The notes under the pieces: generated by a model
The model's database searches: none
What the model saw: the letters and a program-made list of their open reading frames with translations, nothing else
Told to the model about the DNA's origin: nothing
Made by a program: the position numbers and the translations under genes
In this document: positions 48,848 through 58,009 of the stretch, piece by piece
Position numbering within the stretch: position 1 is the first letter of the stretch
Layout of the letters: the number at the start of each line of letters is the position of its first letter
From: Clostridium_AM tanneri
GTDB lineage: Bacteria > Bacillota > Clostridia > Clostridiales > Clostridiaceae
Assembly: GCF_033659955.1 (NCBI RefSeq)
Contig: NZ_JARUJP010000005.1
Coordinates: 1 to 64,000, forward strand
Direction: 5' to 3'
Length of the DNA: 64,000 nt

Positions 48848-49876
48848 ATGAACAAATTATATGTTTTAGCAGTGATTTCAATAATAATTTCTGCTATACT
48901 TACGCCTATTGTAAAGAGATTTGCAATAAAAATAAAAGCGATTGATATACCAAAGGATAATAGAAGAATACATAAGAAACCTATACCGTTACTTGGTGGC
49001 TTGGCTATATATTTTTCATTCATACTAACTTTAATATTAAAAACTGGAGAACTATCTAGGTCAGAAATAGGAATAATAATAGGAGCAACTATAATAGTTA
49101 TTGGTGGTTTTTTAGATGACAAATTCGATATAAGGCCATGGCAGAAGCTGCTAATACAAATAGCCTCTGCATTAATTCTTGTGGTATTTGGAGTTAGGAT
49201 ATTACTAATAACAAATCCTATTAGCAGTTCAGAACTTTATATAAGTGTAGGGATGCTTTCAATTCCCTTTACGATAATGTGGGTAGTGGGTATTACAAAT
49301 GCTCTTAATCTGATTGATGGACTAGATGGGTTAGCAGCGGGAGTAGCTTTTATATCTGCAATAACGATTTTTATTATAGCTTTATTAAATACAAGAGCTG
49401 AAGCAGCGGTGTTAACTAGTATATTGGCTGGAGCCATCTTAGGATTTTTGCCTTATAACTTTAATCCTGCTTCCATATTTATGGGGGATACAGGAGCGCA
49501 GCTTTTAGGATTTTTACTAGCAGCTATATCTATGGAGGGGGCTATAAAATCTGCAGCAGCCTTTTCAATCGTTGTACCTATTTTAGCATTAGGAATACCT
49601 ATATATGATACTCTTTTTGCTATGATAAGAAGAAAGATAAATGGAAAACCTATAATGCAGGCAGATAAGGGACATCTTCATCACAGACTTCTAGATATGG
49701 GCTTAACTCAAAGACAGGCAGTCATAATAATGTACTTAATAAGTGCAGTGCTTGGAAGTTTTGCTATTTTAGCTATGCAAATAAGTACTCAGAGAGCCTA
49801 CTTTTTATTAACTATGATTATGATTGTGCTTATAATAATAGCTTGGAAATTTGGATTTTTTGAACATAGAGAATAA
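48848..49876 (+). CDS. Undecaprenyl-phosphate GlcNAc-1-phosphate transferase
   Basis: Starts teichoic acid or other wall polymers by moving GlcNAc-1-phosphate onto undecaprenyl phosphate. The 342-residue membrane protein of the MraY/WecA/TagO family has about 10-11 helices. Motifs: GGFLDDKFDIRPWQK with the DD pair near 84, NALNLIDGLDGLAAG near 155, GDTGAQLLGF near 218, and the histidine-rich loop KGHLHHRLLDMG (family: HHxH) near 278. The start is at ATG 48848 behind AAGGAAGGAT. Followed 57 bases later by the UDP-GlcNAc epimerase gene that makes UDP-ManNAc, the next substrate in teichoic linkage synthesis. Confidence 0.92.
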   Translation: MNKLYVLAVISIIISAILTPIVKRFAIKIKAIDIPKDNRRIHKKPIPLLGGLAIYFSFILTLILKTGELSRSEIGIIIGATIIVIGGFLDDKFDIRPWQKLLIQIASALILVVFGVRILLITNPISSSELYISVGMLSIPFTIMWVVGITNALNLIDGLDGLAAGVAFISAITIFIIALLNTRAEAAVLTSILAGAILGFLPYNFNPASIFMGDTGAQLLGFLLAAISMEGAIKSAAAFSIVVPILALGIPIYDTLFAMIRRKINGKPIMQADKGHLHHRLLDMGLTQRQAVIIMYLISAVLGSFAILAMQISTQRAYFLLTMIMIVLIIIAWKFGFFEHRE

Positions 49877-49933
49877 AATTTACAGTTAAATTAAATCTGA
49901 ATCCTTTAGGATTAGTAAACTGGAGGTATACAT

Positions 49934-51082
49934 ATGGACAAAATTAAGGTTATTACGATATTCGGAACAAGGCCAGAAGCTATAAAGATGGCTCCTTTAG
50001 TTAAGGCTTTAGAACAATCAGACAAAGTTGAAAACAAGGTTTGTGTAACTGCTCAGCATAGAGAAATGCTTGATCAAGTACTGGAGTTATTCAATATTCA
50101 GCCGGATTTTGACTTGAATATTATGAAAGCAAAACAAAGCTTAACTGGTATAACAACAAGAGTATTAGAAGGGTTAGAAGAGGTTTTTATTAAAGAGAAG
50201 CCAGATTTGGTTTTAGTACACGGAGATACCACTACAACTTTTGCTGGTGCGTTAGCTGCGTTCTATCAAAAAATAAAAGTAGGCCATGTAGAGGCAGGAC
50301 TTAGAACCTATGATAAGTATTTTCCCTTCCCAGAGGAGATGAATAGAAAGTTAACAGGTGCAGCAGCAGATTTGCATTTTGCTCCTACTGCTGGTTCTAG
50401 AAATAATCTATTAAGAGAAGGAATAGATCCAAAGGATATATTTATTACTGGTAACACAGTAATTGATGCTATGGAATTTACCGTAGAAGAAGAATATAAC
50501 TTTAGTAACGATGAACTAAATACTATAGATTATAATGGTAAAAAGGTTATAATGGTAACAGCACACAGAAGAGAAAACTGGGGAAAGGGTATAGAAAATA
50601 TATGTAATTCTTTAAAAACCATAGTTAAGGAAAATCATGATGTGGAATTAGTATACCTCGTTCACTTAAATCCAGTAGTTAAAGATGTAGTACAGAAAAT
50701 TTTAGGTGGAATTGAAAGAGTTCATTTATTATCTCCCTTAGATACAAAAGAAACTCATAACTTAATGAATAAGTGCTACATGGTAATGACAGATTCTGGT
50801 GGCTTACAAGAAGAAGCTCCTCATCTAGGAAAACCAGTTCTAGTGCTTAGAGATGTAACAGAAAGACCGGAGGCTGTAGAGGCTGGAACTGTAGAGTTAG
50901 TAGGTACTGATGTAAATGTTGTGGTAAGCACAGCTAACAGGTTAATAAGAAACAAAGAGGAATATGATAAAATGAGCAAAGCTATAAACCCATATGGAGA
51001 TGGTAAGGCATCTGAAAGAATAGTAGCTGCTATATTAGAATACTTCAACATAGAAAAAGGTAAATATAAACAATTTAGTTAG
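49934..51082 (+). CDS. wecB: UDP-N-acetylglucosamine 2-epimerase (non-hydrolysing)
   Basis: Makes UDP-ManNAc from UDP-GlcNAc. The 382-residue protein begins KVITIFGTRPEAIKMAPLVK, has VHGDTTTTFAGALAAFYQKI and HVEAGLRTYDKYFPFPEEMN near 97-136, and VMTDSGGLQEEAPHLGKPVL near 284. These are the active-site and UDP-binding segments of WecB/MnaA. It works with the previous gene in wall teichoic acid or capsule linkage-unit synthesis, with TagA-type genes not in the window. Strong RBS GGAGG before the ATG. The terminator begins within its last codons. Confidence 0.94.
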   Translation: MDKIKVITIFGTRPEAIKMAPLVKALEQSDKVENKVCVTAQHREMLDQVLELFNIQPDFDLNIMKAKQSLTGITTRVLEGLEEVFIKEKPDLVLVHGDTTTTFAGALAAFYQKIKVGHVEAGLRTYDKYFPFPEEMNRKLTGAAADLHFAPTAGSRNNLLREGIDPKDIFITGNTVIDAMEFTVEEEYNFSNDELNTIDYNGKKVIMVTAHRRENWGKGIENICNSLKTIVKENHDVELVYLVHLNPVVKDVVQKILGGIERVHLLSPLDTKETHNLMNKCYMVMTDSGGLQEEAPHLGKPVLVLRDVTERPEAVEAGTVELVGTDVNVVVSTANRLIRNKEEYDKMSKAINPYGDGKASERIVAAILEYFNIEKGKYKQFS

Positions 51083-51108
51083 AAAGGTTACTTTCTAACT
51101 AAATTTTT
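51072..51108 (+). terminator. Terminator overlapping the wecB stop
   Basis: AATTTAGTTAGAAAG and CTTTCTAACTAAATT, 15 pairs with a 4-base loop and TTT after it. The TAG stop of wecB is inside the stem. Confidence 0.9.
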
Positions 51109-51654
51109 GGAGAGAATTAATTTAATTTTCAAAAAATAATGAGGGTTTTATTGACATAATAGTTGAAAAGTGACTTGAAATAATGTAAAGTATTAAATAG
51201 GAAAAATAATTTATTTTTTCAACATATAAGGTTTAAATTGTATAATAATCAACTTAAATCTAGATATTTTTTTAGAATTCACTATTTTCAACAAAAAAAT
51301 ATTAATTTTTTAAATTTTTTTTTACAATATCTTAGTTATTGAATTACATTATTTATATTCATGTTTTTGTAAATTTTTACAAGAAATAAGTTGCCGGTCA
51401 AGTAAATTCAACGGATTAAGAGATTAGTTATAATATTCAAATAATTAAGAAAATTGTAACTGGAAATGTTAATTTTTTTTAAACTTAGCAAATCGGAAAA
51501 AACAGAAGAAAGGCAGATAAAATTCAATTCTATTGTTAAAAAATCAACTAATAAAGCTAAAAATTCAAAATACAAGCAAAATGTAGGATTTTATTTATAT
51601 TTATATTAAATATATAATAAATTATCACGTAATTATCACTGGAGGAAAATAAAA
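51109..51654 (+). other. Gene-free, very AT-rich region before the atp operon
   Basis: About 545 bases with no credible gene. A perfect dyad TTGTAAA / TTTACAA with a 2-base gap sits at 51367-51382. Long T and A runs occur. TATAAT at 51613-51618 is a candidate -10 for the atp operon with a poor -35 (TTTATT). An untranslated leader or regulatory region for the ATP synthase genes is likely; I see no known riboswitch. Confidence 0.45.
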
Positions 51655-52023
51655 GTGAAGAATGACCTTCGAGATATGTTTAAAAAAGTTACACTCTTTG
51701 ATGCATTATTAGTAGCAATTCTGTATTGGACAACCAATATCTTTTTTAGAAACTATTCACTTATAGTTATACTAGGGTTATTGGTGGCTTATTCAACTTT
51801 TATATTTAATGGATTACTTACTCAATATGTGCTTTCAAATAAAAAAGATAAGTATCAGTTAGTTAACTTATTAGGATTTATAGTAAGGGTTGCCATTGTA
51901 TGTGGAATAGCAATAGCTATATTTAACCATAATAAGTTTAATGTAATTGCATATATGTTTGGATATAGTGCTCAATTTGTATCTCTAATATTATATGGCC
52001 TAAGTAAAGATACAGATAATTAA
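51655..52023 (+). CDS. atpI: ATP synthase subunit I
   Basis: A 122-residue membrane protein with four hydrophobic helices (ALLVAILYWTTNIFF, LIVILGLLVAYSTFIF, LLGFIVRVAIVCGIAIAIF, IAYMFGYSAQFVSLILYGLS), first of the ATP synthase operon. AtpI is a chaperone for assembly of the c-ring or the a subunit and is not part of the final enzyme. It begins with GTG 51655 behind GGAGG, and atpB follows 34 bases later. Assignment relies on position and build, because AtpI sequences diverge strongly. Confidence 0.8.
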   Translation: MKNDLRDMFKKVTLFDALLVAILYWTTNIFFRNYSLIVILGLLVAYSTFIFNGLLTQYVLSNKKDKYQLVNLLGFIVRVAIVCGIAIAIFNHNKFNVIAYMFGYSAQFVSLILYGLSKDTDN

Positions 52024-52057
52024 TACATAAAAAATAATTATGAAAGGGAGTGATTAG

Positions 52058-52738
52058 TTGGAAAAGTTTCATCCTTTGTTTCATCTGAATTTATTTGGGT
52101 ATGAATTCGGTGTTACTTCCAGTTTGCTAATTCAGTGGATACTAATAGTTATAATAAGTATAATAGCTATTGTATCTACTAGGAACTTAAATAAGGTTCC
52201 TACTAAAAAGCAAAGTGTTGTAGAAATAGTTGTAGAAACATTTAACTCATTAGTTAAAGAAAACATGGGTGAAGGATACTCAGCTTTTGTACCTTATATA
52301 GGAACTCTAGCAATTTTTCTTTTATCTATGAACCTACTAGGTTTAATTGGACTTAAGCCTCCAACACTTGATTTTAGCGTAGTTGCAGGTTTAGCACTAA
52401 TAACATTTGTAGTAGTACAGGTAAATGCTATTAAGAGAATAGGACTAGGCCATTACTTAGGTGGATATGTTAGTCCCTATGCAGCACTACTACCTCTAAA
52501 TCTTATAGAAAGATTTATGCTGCCTGTATCTTTAACACTGAGATTATTTGGTAACATGACTGCAGCTTTTGTAGTTATGGAAATGATTTATGAAGGGTTA
52601 GGGCATTTAGGATTTATAGCGCAGCTAGCTATTCCAGTACCACTTCATGCATACTTTGATGTGTTTGATGGTACAATTCAAATGGTTATATTTATGATGC
52701 TAACAATGGTTAACATTAAGATTGTTGCAGAACACTAA
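52058..52738 (+). CDS. atpB: F0F1 ATP synthase subunit a
   Basis: Membrane a-subunit that forms the proton path with the c-ring. The 226-residue protein starts at TTG 52058 behind GGGAGTGAT. The conserved arginine lies in MLPVSLTLRLFGNMTAAFVV near 165, and HAYFDVFDGTIQMVIFMMLT near 197-217 is the last-helix motif. About six helices. Second gene of the operon, 62 bases ahead of atpE. Confidence 0.95.
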   Translation: MEKFHPLFHLNLFGYEFGVTSSLLIQWILIVIISIIAIVSTRNLNKVPTKKQSVVEIVVETFNSLVKENMGEGYSAFVPYIGTLAIFLLSMNLLGLIGLKPPTLDFSVVAGLALITFVVVQVNAIKRIGLGHYLGGYVSPYAALLPLNLIERFMLPVSLTLRLFGNMTAAFVVMEMIYEGLGHLGFIAQLAIPVPLHAYFDVFDGTIQMVIFMMLTMVNIKIVAEH

Positions 52739-52800
52739 ATTTTAGTTATTAATTAAAATTAATATAATACAATTAAAACAATATTTAAGGAGGAAGAAAA

Positions 52801-53049
52801 ATGGGTAACATCGATCCACAAGCTTTTATATCAGGAATGTCAGCTATAGGTGCAGGTTTAGCTGCAATAGGTTGTTTAGGAGGAGGTATTGGAACAGGTA
52901 ACGCTGCAGGTAAGGCAGTTGAAGGTGTTTCAAGACAGCCAGATGCAAGTGGTAAAATTATAAGTACAATGGTTGTAGGTGCTGCGTTCTCAGAAGCAAC
53001 ATCAATCTACGCATTACTAGTTGCATTATTATTAATATTTACTAAATAG
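52801..53049 (+). CDS. atpE: F0F1 ATP synthase subunit c
   Basis: Ring-forming proteolipid of 82 residues with two helices and the polar loop RQP. The carboxylate is Glu65 in VGAAFSEATSIYAL. In the sodium-type c subunit of Ilyobacter tartaricus, Gln32, Val63, Ser66, Thr67 and Tyr70 surround Glu65; here the same numbering gives Thr32, Phe63, Ala66, Thr67 and Tyr70, so three of the five sodium ligands are missing. I infer proton coupling. Strong RBS AGGAGGAAG precedes the ATG, as expected for the most abundant subunit. Confidence 0.95.
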   Translation: MGNIDPQAFISGMSAIGAGLAAIGCLGGGIGTGNAAGKAVEGVSRQPDASGKIISTMVVGAAFSEATSIYALLVALLLIFTK

Positions 53050-53101
53050 TGTTTAATGACACTATTTAAATCTATGCCTGAAGGGAGGCTTTTGTAATAG
53101 G

Positions 53102-53581
53102 ATGGAGATAAATGTTCCTCAGCTTATTGCTACCATAATAAACTTTGCCATACTATATTTTATCCTAAGGCATTTTCTATTCAAACCAGTTAATCAAACA
53201 ATTAGTAACAGACAAAATGAAATTATTAACAACATAAACAAGGCTGAAGATGATAGAAAAAAAGCCGAAGAGCTTAGAATAGAAAATCAAAACATACTAA
53301 GTGGAGCTAAAGGCCAAGGTAAGAGTATAGTAGAAGAATATAAAGTAAAAGCCGAAAAAGTTTCCACAGATATAATAACAGAAGCTCGTACAGAAGCAGA
53401 AACTATATTAAATAGAGCTAAAGTTGAAGCTGAAAGAGAGAAGGAAAAAGCAGCTGATGAAATAAAAAATCAGGTTGTAGATTTAGCTGTTTTATTATCT
53501 TCAAAAGCTTTAGAAGAATCTGTGAGCGAAGAACAGCATAGGAGACTTATAAAGGATTTTATAGCTAAGGTAGGTATCTAA
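53102..53581 (+). CDS. atpF: F0F1 ATP synthase subunit b
   Basis: Peripheral-stalk subunit. The 159-residue protein has one N-terminal membrane helix (LIATIINFAILYFILRHFLF) and a long charged coiled coil with the repeated pattern KAEDDRKKAEEL and AEAETILNRAKVEAEREKEK. It starts at ATG behind GGGAGG with 52 bases after atpE, and its stop is 2 bases ahead of atpH. Length is usual for AtpF (about 160-170). Confidence 0.94.
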   Translation: MEINVPQLIATIINFAILYFILRHFLFKPVNQTISNRQNEIINNINKAEDDRKKAEELRIENQNILSGAKGQGKSIVEEYKVKAEKVSTDIITEARTEAETILNRAKVEAEREKEKAADEIKNQVVDLAVLLSSKALEESVSEEQHRRLIKDFIAKVGI

Positions 53582-53583
53582 CT

Positions 53584-54123
53584 ATGTATGAATATTTGGA
53601 TAGGAGATACGCTCTTGCACTTTACAAAGTTGCAGAAGAAAATGGAAAGGTAGAGCAGTATTTAGAAGAATTAAGAAATATCGTAGCTCTAATAAATAAT
53701 GATGAGGAGTTTTTGCAACTTATAAAACATCCTCAAGTAAGTACTTCCAGCAAGAAAAAATTATTTGAACAAATCTTTAAGGGCAGGATTGATGATAACT
53801 TATTGTCATTTTTACTTGTACTTATCGATAAGGGAAGGATTTTACAGCTCGAAGGAAAGCTAAATGAAATGGAAAAGATTCATCTTTTAAAGAAGAATCA
53901 AGTTGTAGCTAAGGTTAAAACTGTAATTCCTCTTTTAGATGAAGAGAAAAAAAGCTTAACTGAAAAGCTTGAGAAGAAATTTAATAAAAAAGTATTATTA
54001 GAAGAAGAAATTGATTCAAGTATAATTGGTGGTATTTACGTACAAGTTGATAACGAAGTAATAGATGGCACTATAAAATCAAAACTTGAAGAAATGAAAA
54101 AATTAATGCTTAAGAGAGATTAG
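53584..54123 (+). CDS. atpH: F0F1 ATP synthase subunit delta
   Basis: Links the F1 head to the b-stalk. The 179-residue protein begins YEYLDRRYALALYKVAEEN and ends with IIGGIYVQVDNEVIDGTIKS, the C-terminal OSCP/delta signature. It starts 2 bases after atpF, so translation is probably coupled, and is 10 bases before atpA. The RBS is weak and lies in the end of atpF, consistent with coupling. Confidence 0.93.
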   Translation: MYEYLDRRYALALYKVAEENGKVEQYLEELRNIVALINNDEEFLQLIKHPQVSTSSKKKLFEQIFKGRIDDNLLSFLLVLIDKGRILQLEGKLNEMEKIHLLKKNQVVAKVKTVIPLLDEEKKSLTEKLEKKFNKKVLLEEEIDSSIIGGIYVQVDNEVIDGTIKSKLEEMKKLMLKRD

Positions 54124-54133
54124 AGGTGAGCCT

Positions 54134-55648
54134 ATGAACATAAGACCTGAAGAAATAACTTCAATTATTAAACAGGAAATTGAAAAGTATGAAAAGAAAA
54201 TAGAAACAGTTGATTCAGGTACAATAATCCAAGTAGGTGATGGTATTGCCAGAGTTTATGGACTTAATGAATGTATGGCAGGGGAACTTCTAGAGTTTCC
54301 AAACAATGTTTATGCTATGGCTCTAAACCTTGAACAGGACAATGTAGGATGCGTTCTTCTAGGTTCTGAGAAAGGTATAAAAGAAGGAGATATAGTTAAA
54401 AGAACTGGAAAAGTTGTTGAAGTACCAGTTGGAGATGCACTTATAGGTAGAGTTGTAAATGCACTTGGTCAGCCTGTAGATGGAAAAGGTCCGATAAAGA
54501 CTGATGCAACAAGACCAGTTGAACTTATTGCTCCAGGAGTTATAACAAGACAATCAGTTAAACAACCATTACAAACAGGTATAAAAGCTATAGACTCTAT
54601 GATTCCTATTGGAAAAGGTCAAAGAGAGCTTATAATAGGAGATAGACAGACAGGAAAAACTGCTATAGCTATAGATACTATAATAAACCAAAAAGGTAAA
54701 GATGTAATATGTATATATGTAGCTATAGGACAAAAACAGTCAACAGTAGCTCATATAGTTAACAATCTTACTGAAATGGGAGCTATGGATTACACTATAA
54801 TTGTATCTGCTACAGCTTCAGAATCAGCACCATTACAGTACATTGCACCATATGCAGGCTGTACAATGGGTGAGCACTTTATGCATCAAGGAAAAGATGT
54901 ACTTATAGTATATGATGATTTGTCTAAGCACGCTGTTGCTTATAGAGCGATGTCATTATTACTTCGTAGACCACCAGGAAGAGAAGCGTATCCTGGAGAC
55001 GTATTCTATGTACACTCAAGACTTCTTGAAAGAGCTGCAAAGCTTTCAGATAAGCTTGGTGGAGGATCGCTAACAGCGCTTCCTATAATAGAAACTCTTG
55101 CAGGAGACGTTACTGCTTACATACCAACTAACGTTATTTCTATAACAGATGGTCAGATATTCCTTGAATCTGAGTTGTTCTATGCAGGACAAAGACCAGC
55201 TGTTAACGCTGGTATATCTGTATCCAGAGTTGGTGGTAGTGCTCAGATTAAAGCAATGAAGCAGGTTGCAGGATCTTTAAGACTTGACCTTGCTCAATAT
55301 AGAGAACTTGCTGCATTTGCTCAGTTCGGTTCAGACCTTGATAAAGAATCAAAGAAAAGACTTGAAAAAGGTAAGAGACTAACAGAAATATTAAAACAGC
55401 CTCAATACAAACCTATGCCAGTTGAAAAGCAAATTATGATTCTTTATGCAGGTGTTAAAGAGCATTTAATGGATATTCCAGTTGATAAAATTGGGGAATT
55501 TGAAAAGAAATTCTTAGAACATATGGATACACATCACAAGGAAATAGGCCAAGAAATATCAGAAAAGAAAACTTTATCTGATGACTTAAGTAAAAGACTT
55601 GGTGATGCTATCGAAGAATACAAAAAAATATTTTTAGCAGAGGTATAA
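54134..55648 (+). CDS. atpA: F0F1 ATP synthase subunit alpha
   Basis: Non-catalytic nucleotide-binding subunit of the F1 head, 504 residues. The P-loop is IGDRQTGKTAIAIDTI near 170; MNIRPEEITSIIKQEIEKYE at the start, VPVGDALIGRVVNALGQPVDG near 96, and AVNAGISVSRVGGSAQIKAM near 357 are family motifs. The length is typical (502 in B. subtilis). It starts behind AGAGGTGA, 10 bases after atpH. Confidence 0.96.
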   Translation: MNIRPEEITSIIKQEIEKYEKKIETVDSGTIIQVGDGIARVYGLNECMAGELLEFPNNVYAMALNLEQDNVGCVLLGSEKGIKEGDIVKRTGKVVEVPVGDALIGRVVNALGQPVDGKGPIKTDATRPVELIAPGVITRQSVKQPLQTGIKAIDSMIPIGKGQRELIIGDRQTGKTAIAIDTIINQKGKDVICIYVAIGQKQSTVAHIVNNLTEMGAMDYTIIVSATASESAPLQYIAPYAGCTMGEHFMHQGKDVLIVYDDLSKHAVAYRAMSLLLRRPPGREAYPGDVFYVHSRLLERAAKLSDKLGGGSLTALPIIETLAGDVTAYIPTNVISITDGQIFLESELFYAGQRPAVNAGISVSRVGGSAQIKAMKQVAGSLRLDLAQYRELAAFAQFGSDLDKESKKRLEKGKRLTEILKQPQYKPMPVEKQIMILYAGVKEHLMDIPVDKIGEFEKKFLEHMDTHHKEIGQEISEKKTLSDDLSKRLGDAIEEYKKIFLAEV

Positions 55649-55672
55649 TTTTCCCTTTGCGGGAGGTGAAGT

Positions 55673-56524
55673 ATGGCAGGGGCAGGATTAGTTGCGATTA
55701 AGAGAAGAATTAAATCAATAACCAGTACCCAAAAAATAACAAAGGCCATGGGACTTATTGCCACCTCTAAACTCAGGAAGGTTAGGAATAAACTTGAGGT
55801 AAATGATAAATACTCAAAAGCTTTCAGCTCTATAGCCAGCGAATTTGTTAAAGGTGCTGAAGAAAATAGTATTTACATACATGGTAATAAAGGTAAGAAA
55901 AAACTTTATATTACTTTAAACTCTGATACAGGACTTTGCGGAGGATTTAATGCTAACGTAGTAAACTCAACTGCAGAGATAATATCTAAGGATAGAGAAA
56001 ATTCTCTTCTTATATCAGTAGGACAAAAGGGAAGAATGTACTTTAAGAGATTAAGATTTGAAACTACAGCAGAGTACATAGATATTCCAGATGTACCTAC
56101 TATTAAAGAAGCAGAGGCTATTACATATAAAGCGCTAGATTTATATCGTAAGGGTGAAGTAGGAGAGGTTTATATAGTATATACAAGATTTTTCTCTACT
56201 GTGAGACAGGTGGTTACTGTAGAAAAAATACTTCCTTTGGAGAATAAAGATACTGAAACTGATAAACGCTTTGTTAAGTTTGAGCCATCTATAGATGAAA
56301 TGCTAGATGACATAGTAGTTATGCAGTTAAAACAACAGATATTAAATTATATGCTTCATGCAAAAGCAAGCGAACAGGGTTCTAGAATGGCTGCTATGGA
56401 TGGAGCAACAAAAAATGCAAATGAGTTATTGGATAAGTTAAATCTTAAGTACAATAGAGAAAGACAAGGTGCCATAACTCAAGAAATATCCGAAATAGTC
56501 GGAGGGGCCGAAGCTCAAAAGTAA
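55673..56524 (+). CDS. atpG: F0F1 ATP synthase subunit gamma
   Basis: Central rotor shaft, 283 residues. The N-terminal coiled coil is IKRRIKSITSTQKITKAMGL, the middle has LNSDTGLCGGFNANVVN, and the C-terminal part ends with KYNRERQGAITQEISEIVGG, the classical gamma C-terminal signature. It starts 24 bases after atpA behind GGGAGGTGA, and atpD follows 12 bases later. Confidence 0.96.
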   Translation: MAGAGLVAIKRRIKSITSTQKITKAMGLIATSKLRKVRNKLEVNDKYSKAFSSIASEFVKGAEENSIYIHGNKGKKKLYITLNSDTGLCGGFNANVVNSTAEIISKDRENSLLISVGQKGRMYFKRLRFETTAEYIDIPDVPTIKEAEAITYKALDLYRKGEVGEVYIVYTRFFSTVRQVVTVEKILPLENKDTETDKRFVKFEPSIDEMLDDIVVMQLKQQILNYMLHAKASEQGSRMAAMDGATKNANELLDKLNLKYNRERQGAITQEISEIVGGAEAQK

Positions 56525-56536
56525 GGAGGGACACTA

Positions 56537-57931
56537 ATGCCAAATGTGGGCAAAGTTGTTCAGGTTATAGGACCTGTAGTAGATATAAAATTCAGTACAG
56601 AACACCTTCCTAATATATACAACTGTATAGAAATAGCTCTTGGAGATAAAAAGCTTATAACTGAGGTTGCTCAGCACATAGGGGACGATATAGTTAGAAC
56701 TATTTCTATGGAATCTACAGATGGTTTAAAAAGAGGTATGGATGCAGTCGATACAGGATCTGCAATATCTGTACCTGTTGGAGAACCAGTTTTAGGAAGA
56801 CTTTTTAATATGCTAGGACAGCCAATTGATGAGGCAGGAGAGGTTGTTGCAGAAACATACTATCCTATCCACAGACCAGCACCAAGCTTTGAAGATCAAT
56901 CTGTTAAGCCGGAAATGTTTGAGACTGGTATAAAGGTTATAGACCTTTTAGCACCATATCAAAGAGGTGGAAAGATAGGACTATTCGGAGGAGCCGGAGT
57001 TGGTAAAACAGTTCTTATTCAAGAGCTTATAAATAATATAGCTAAAGAGCACGGTGGATTATCTGTATTCACAGGTGTTGGAGAAAGAACAAGAGAAGGT
57101 AATGACCTTTATTATGAAATGAAAGAATCTGGAGTTATTGACAAGACTGCACTAGTATTCGGTCAGATGAATGAGCCGCCTGGAGCGAGAATGAGAGTTG
57201 CGTTAACAGGACTTACTATGGCAGAGTACTTCAGAGATCAAGGCCAGGACGTGTTGCTATTTATAGATAATATATTCAGATTTACGCAAGCAGGTTCAGA
57301 GGTTTCAGCACTACTAGGAAGAATACCAAGTGCCGTTGGATACCAGCCTACACTTGCAACTGAAATGGGTGCTCTTCAAGAGAGAATAACATCCACAAAG
57401 CATGGATCAATTACATCTGTTCAGGCTGTATACGTACCTGCGGATGACTTAACTGACCCAGCACCAGCAACTACTTTCGCTCACCTTGATGCTACAACGG
57501 TTCTTTCAAGATCCATATCAGAGCTTGGAATATATCCAGCAGTTGACCCTCTAGAGTCAAGTTCAAGAATTCTTGACCCAAGAGTAGTAGGAGAGGAGCA
57601 CTATACAGTAGCTTCAGATGTTAAGCACATACTTCAAAGATATAGAGAATTACAAGATATAATAGCAATTCTTGGTGTAGATGAGCTTTCAGAAGAAGAT
57701 AGACTAGTAGTTATAAGAGCTAGAAGAATTCAAAGATTCTTATCACAGCCATTTACTGTTGCTGAGCAATTTACTGGAATGAAAGGTGCATATGTACCTA
57801 TAAAAGAAACAGTAAGAAGCTTTAGAGAACTACTTGATGGTAAGTATGATAATTTACCAGAAGCAGCATTCCTATTTGCAGGAACTATAGAAGAAGTTGT
57901 TGAAAAAGCAAAAGTAATGATGGAAAGTTAA
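56537..57931 (+). CDS. atpD: F0F1 ATP synthase subunit beta
   Basis: Catalytic subunit, 464 residues. The P-loop is GLFGGAGVGKTVLIQELI near 149, followed by GVGERTREGNDLYYEM with the catalytic glutamate and ALLGRIPSAVGYQPTLATEM, and TVAEQFTGMKGAYVP in the C-terminal part. Length and motifs are standard. It starts behind AAGGAGGGAC and is separated from atpC by 78 bases with a perfect hairpin in between. Confidence 0.97.
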   Translation: MPNVGKVVQVIGPVVDIKFSTEHLPNIYNCIEIALGDKKLITEVAQHIGDDIVRTISMESTDGLKRGMDAVDTGSAISVPVGEPVLGRLFNMLGQPIDEAGEVVAETYYPIHRPAPSFEDQSVKPEMFETGIKVIDLLAPYQRGGKIGLFGGAGVGKTVLIQELINNIAKEHGGLSVFTGVGERTREGNDLYYEMKESGVIDKTALVFGQMNEPPGARMRVALTGLTMAEYFRDQGQDVLLFIDNIFRFTQAGSEVSALLGRIPSAVGYQPTLATEMGALQERITSTKHGSITSVQAVYVPADDLTDPAPATTFAHLDATTVLSRSISELGIYPAVDPLESSSRILDPRVVGEEHYTVASDVKHILQRYRELQDIIAILGVDELSEEDRLVVIRARRIQRFLSQPFTVAEQFTGMKGAYVPIKETVRSFRELLDGKYDNLPEAAFLFAGTIEEVVEKAKVMMES

Positions 57932-57939
57932 TAAATTAC

Positions 57940-57973
57940 TATAAAGTTAGACGGTTTACTGTCTAACTTTATA
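57940..57973 (+). terminator. Hairpin between atpD and atpC
   Basis: TATAAAGTTAGAC and GTCTAACTTTATA are a perfect 13-base inverted repeat with an 8-base loop, followed by TATATAATAAAATT, not a solid T-run. It may thin out transcription or protect the 3' end of the atpD message before the last gene of the operon. Confidence 0.6.
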
Positions 57974-58009
57974 TATATAATAAAATTATATTGCGAGAAG
58001 GAGATTAAT

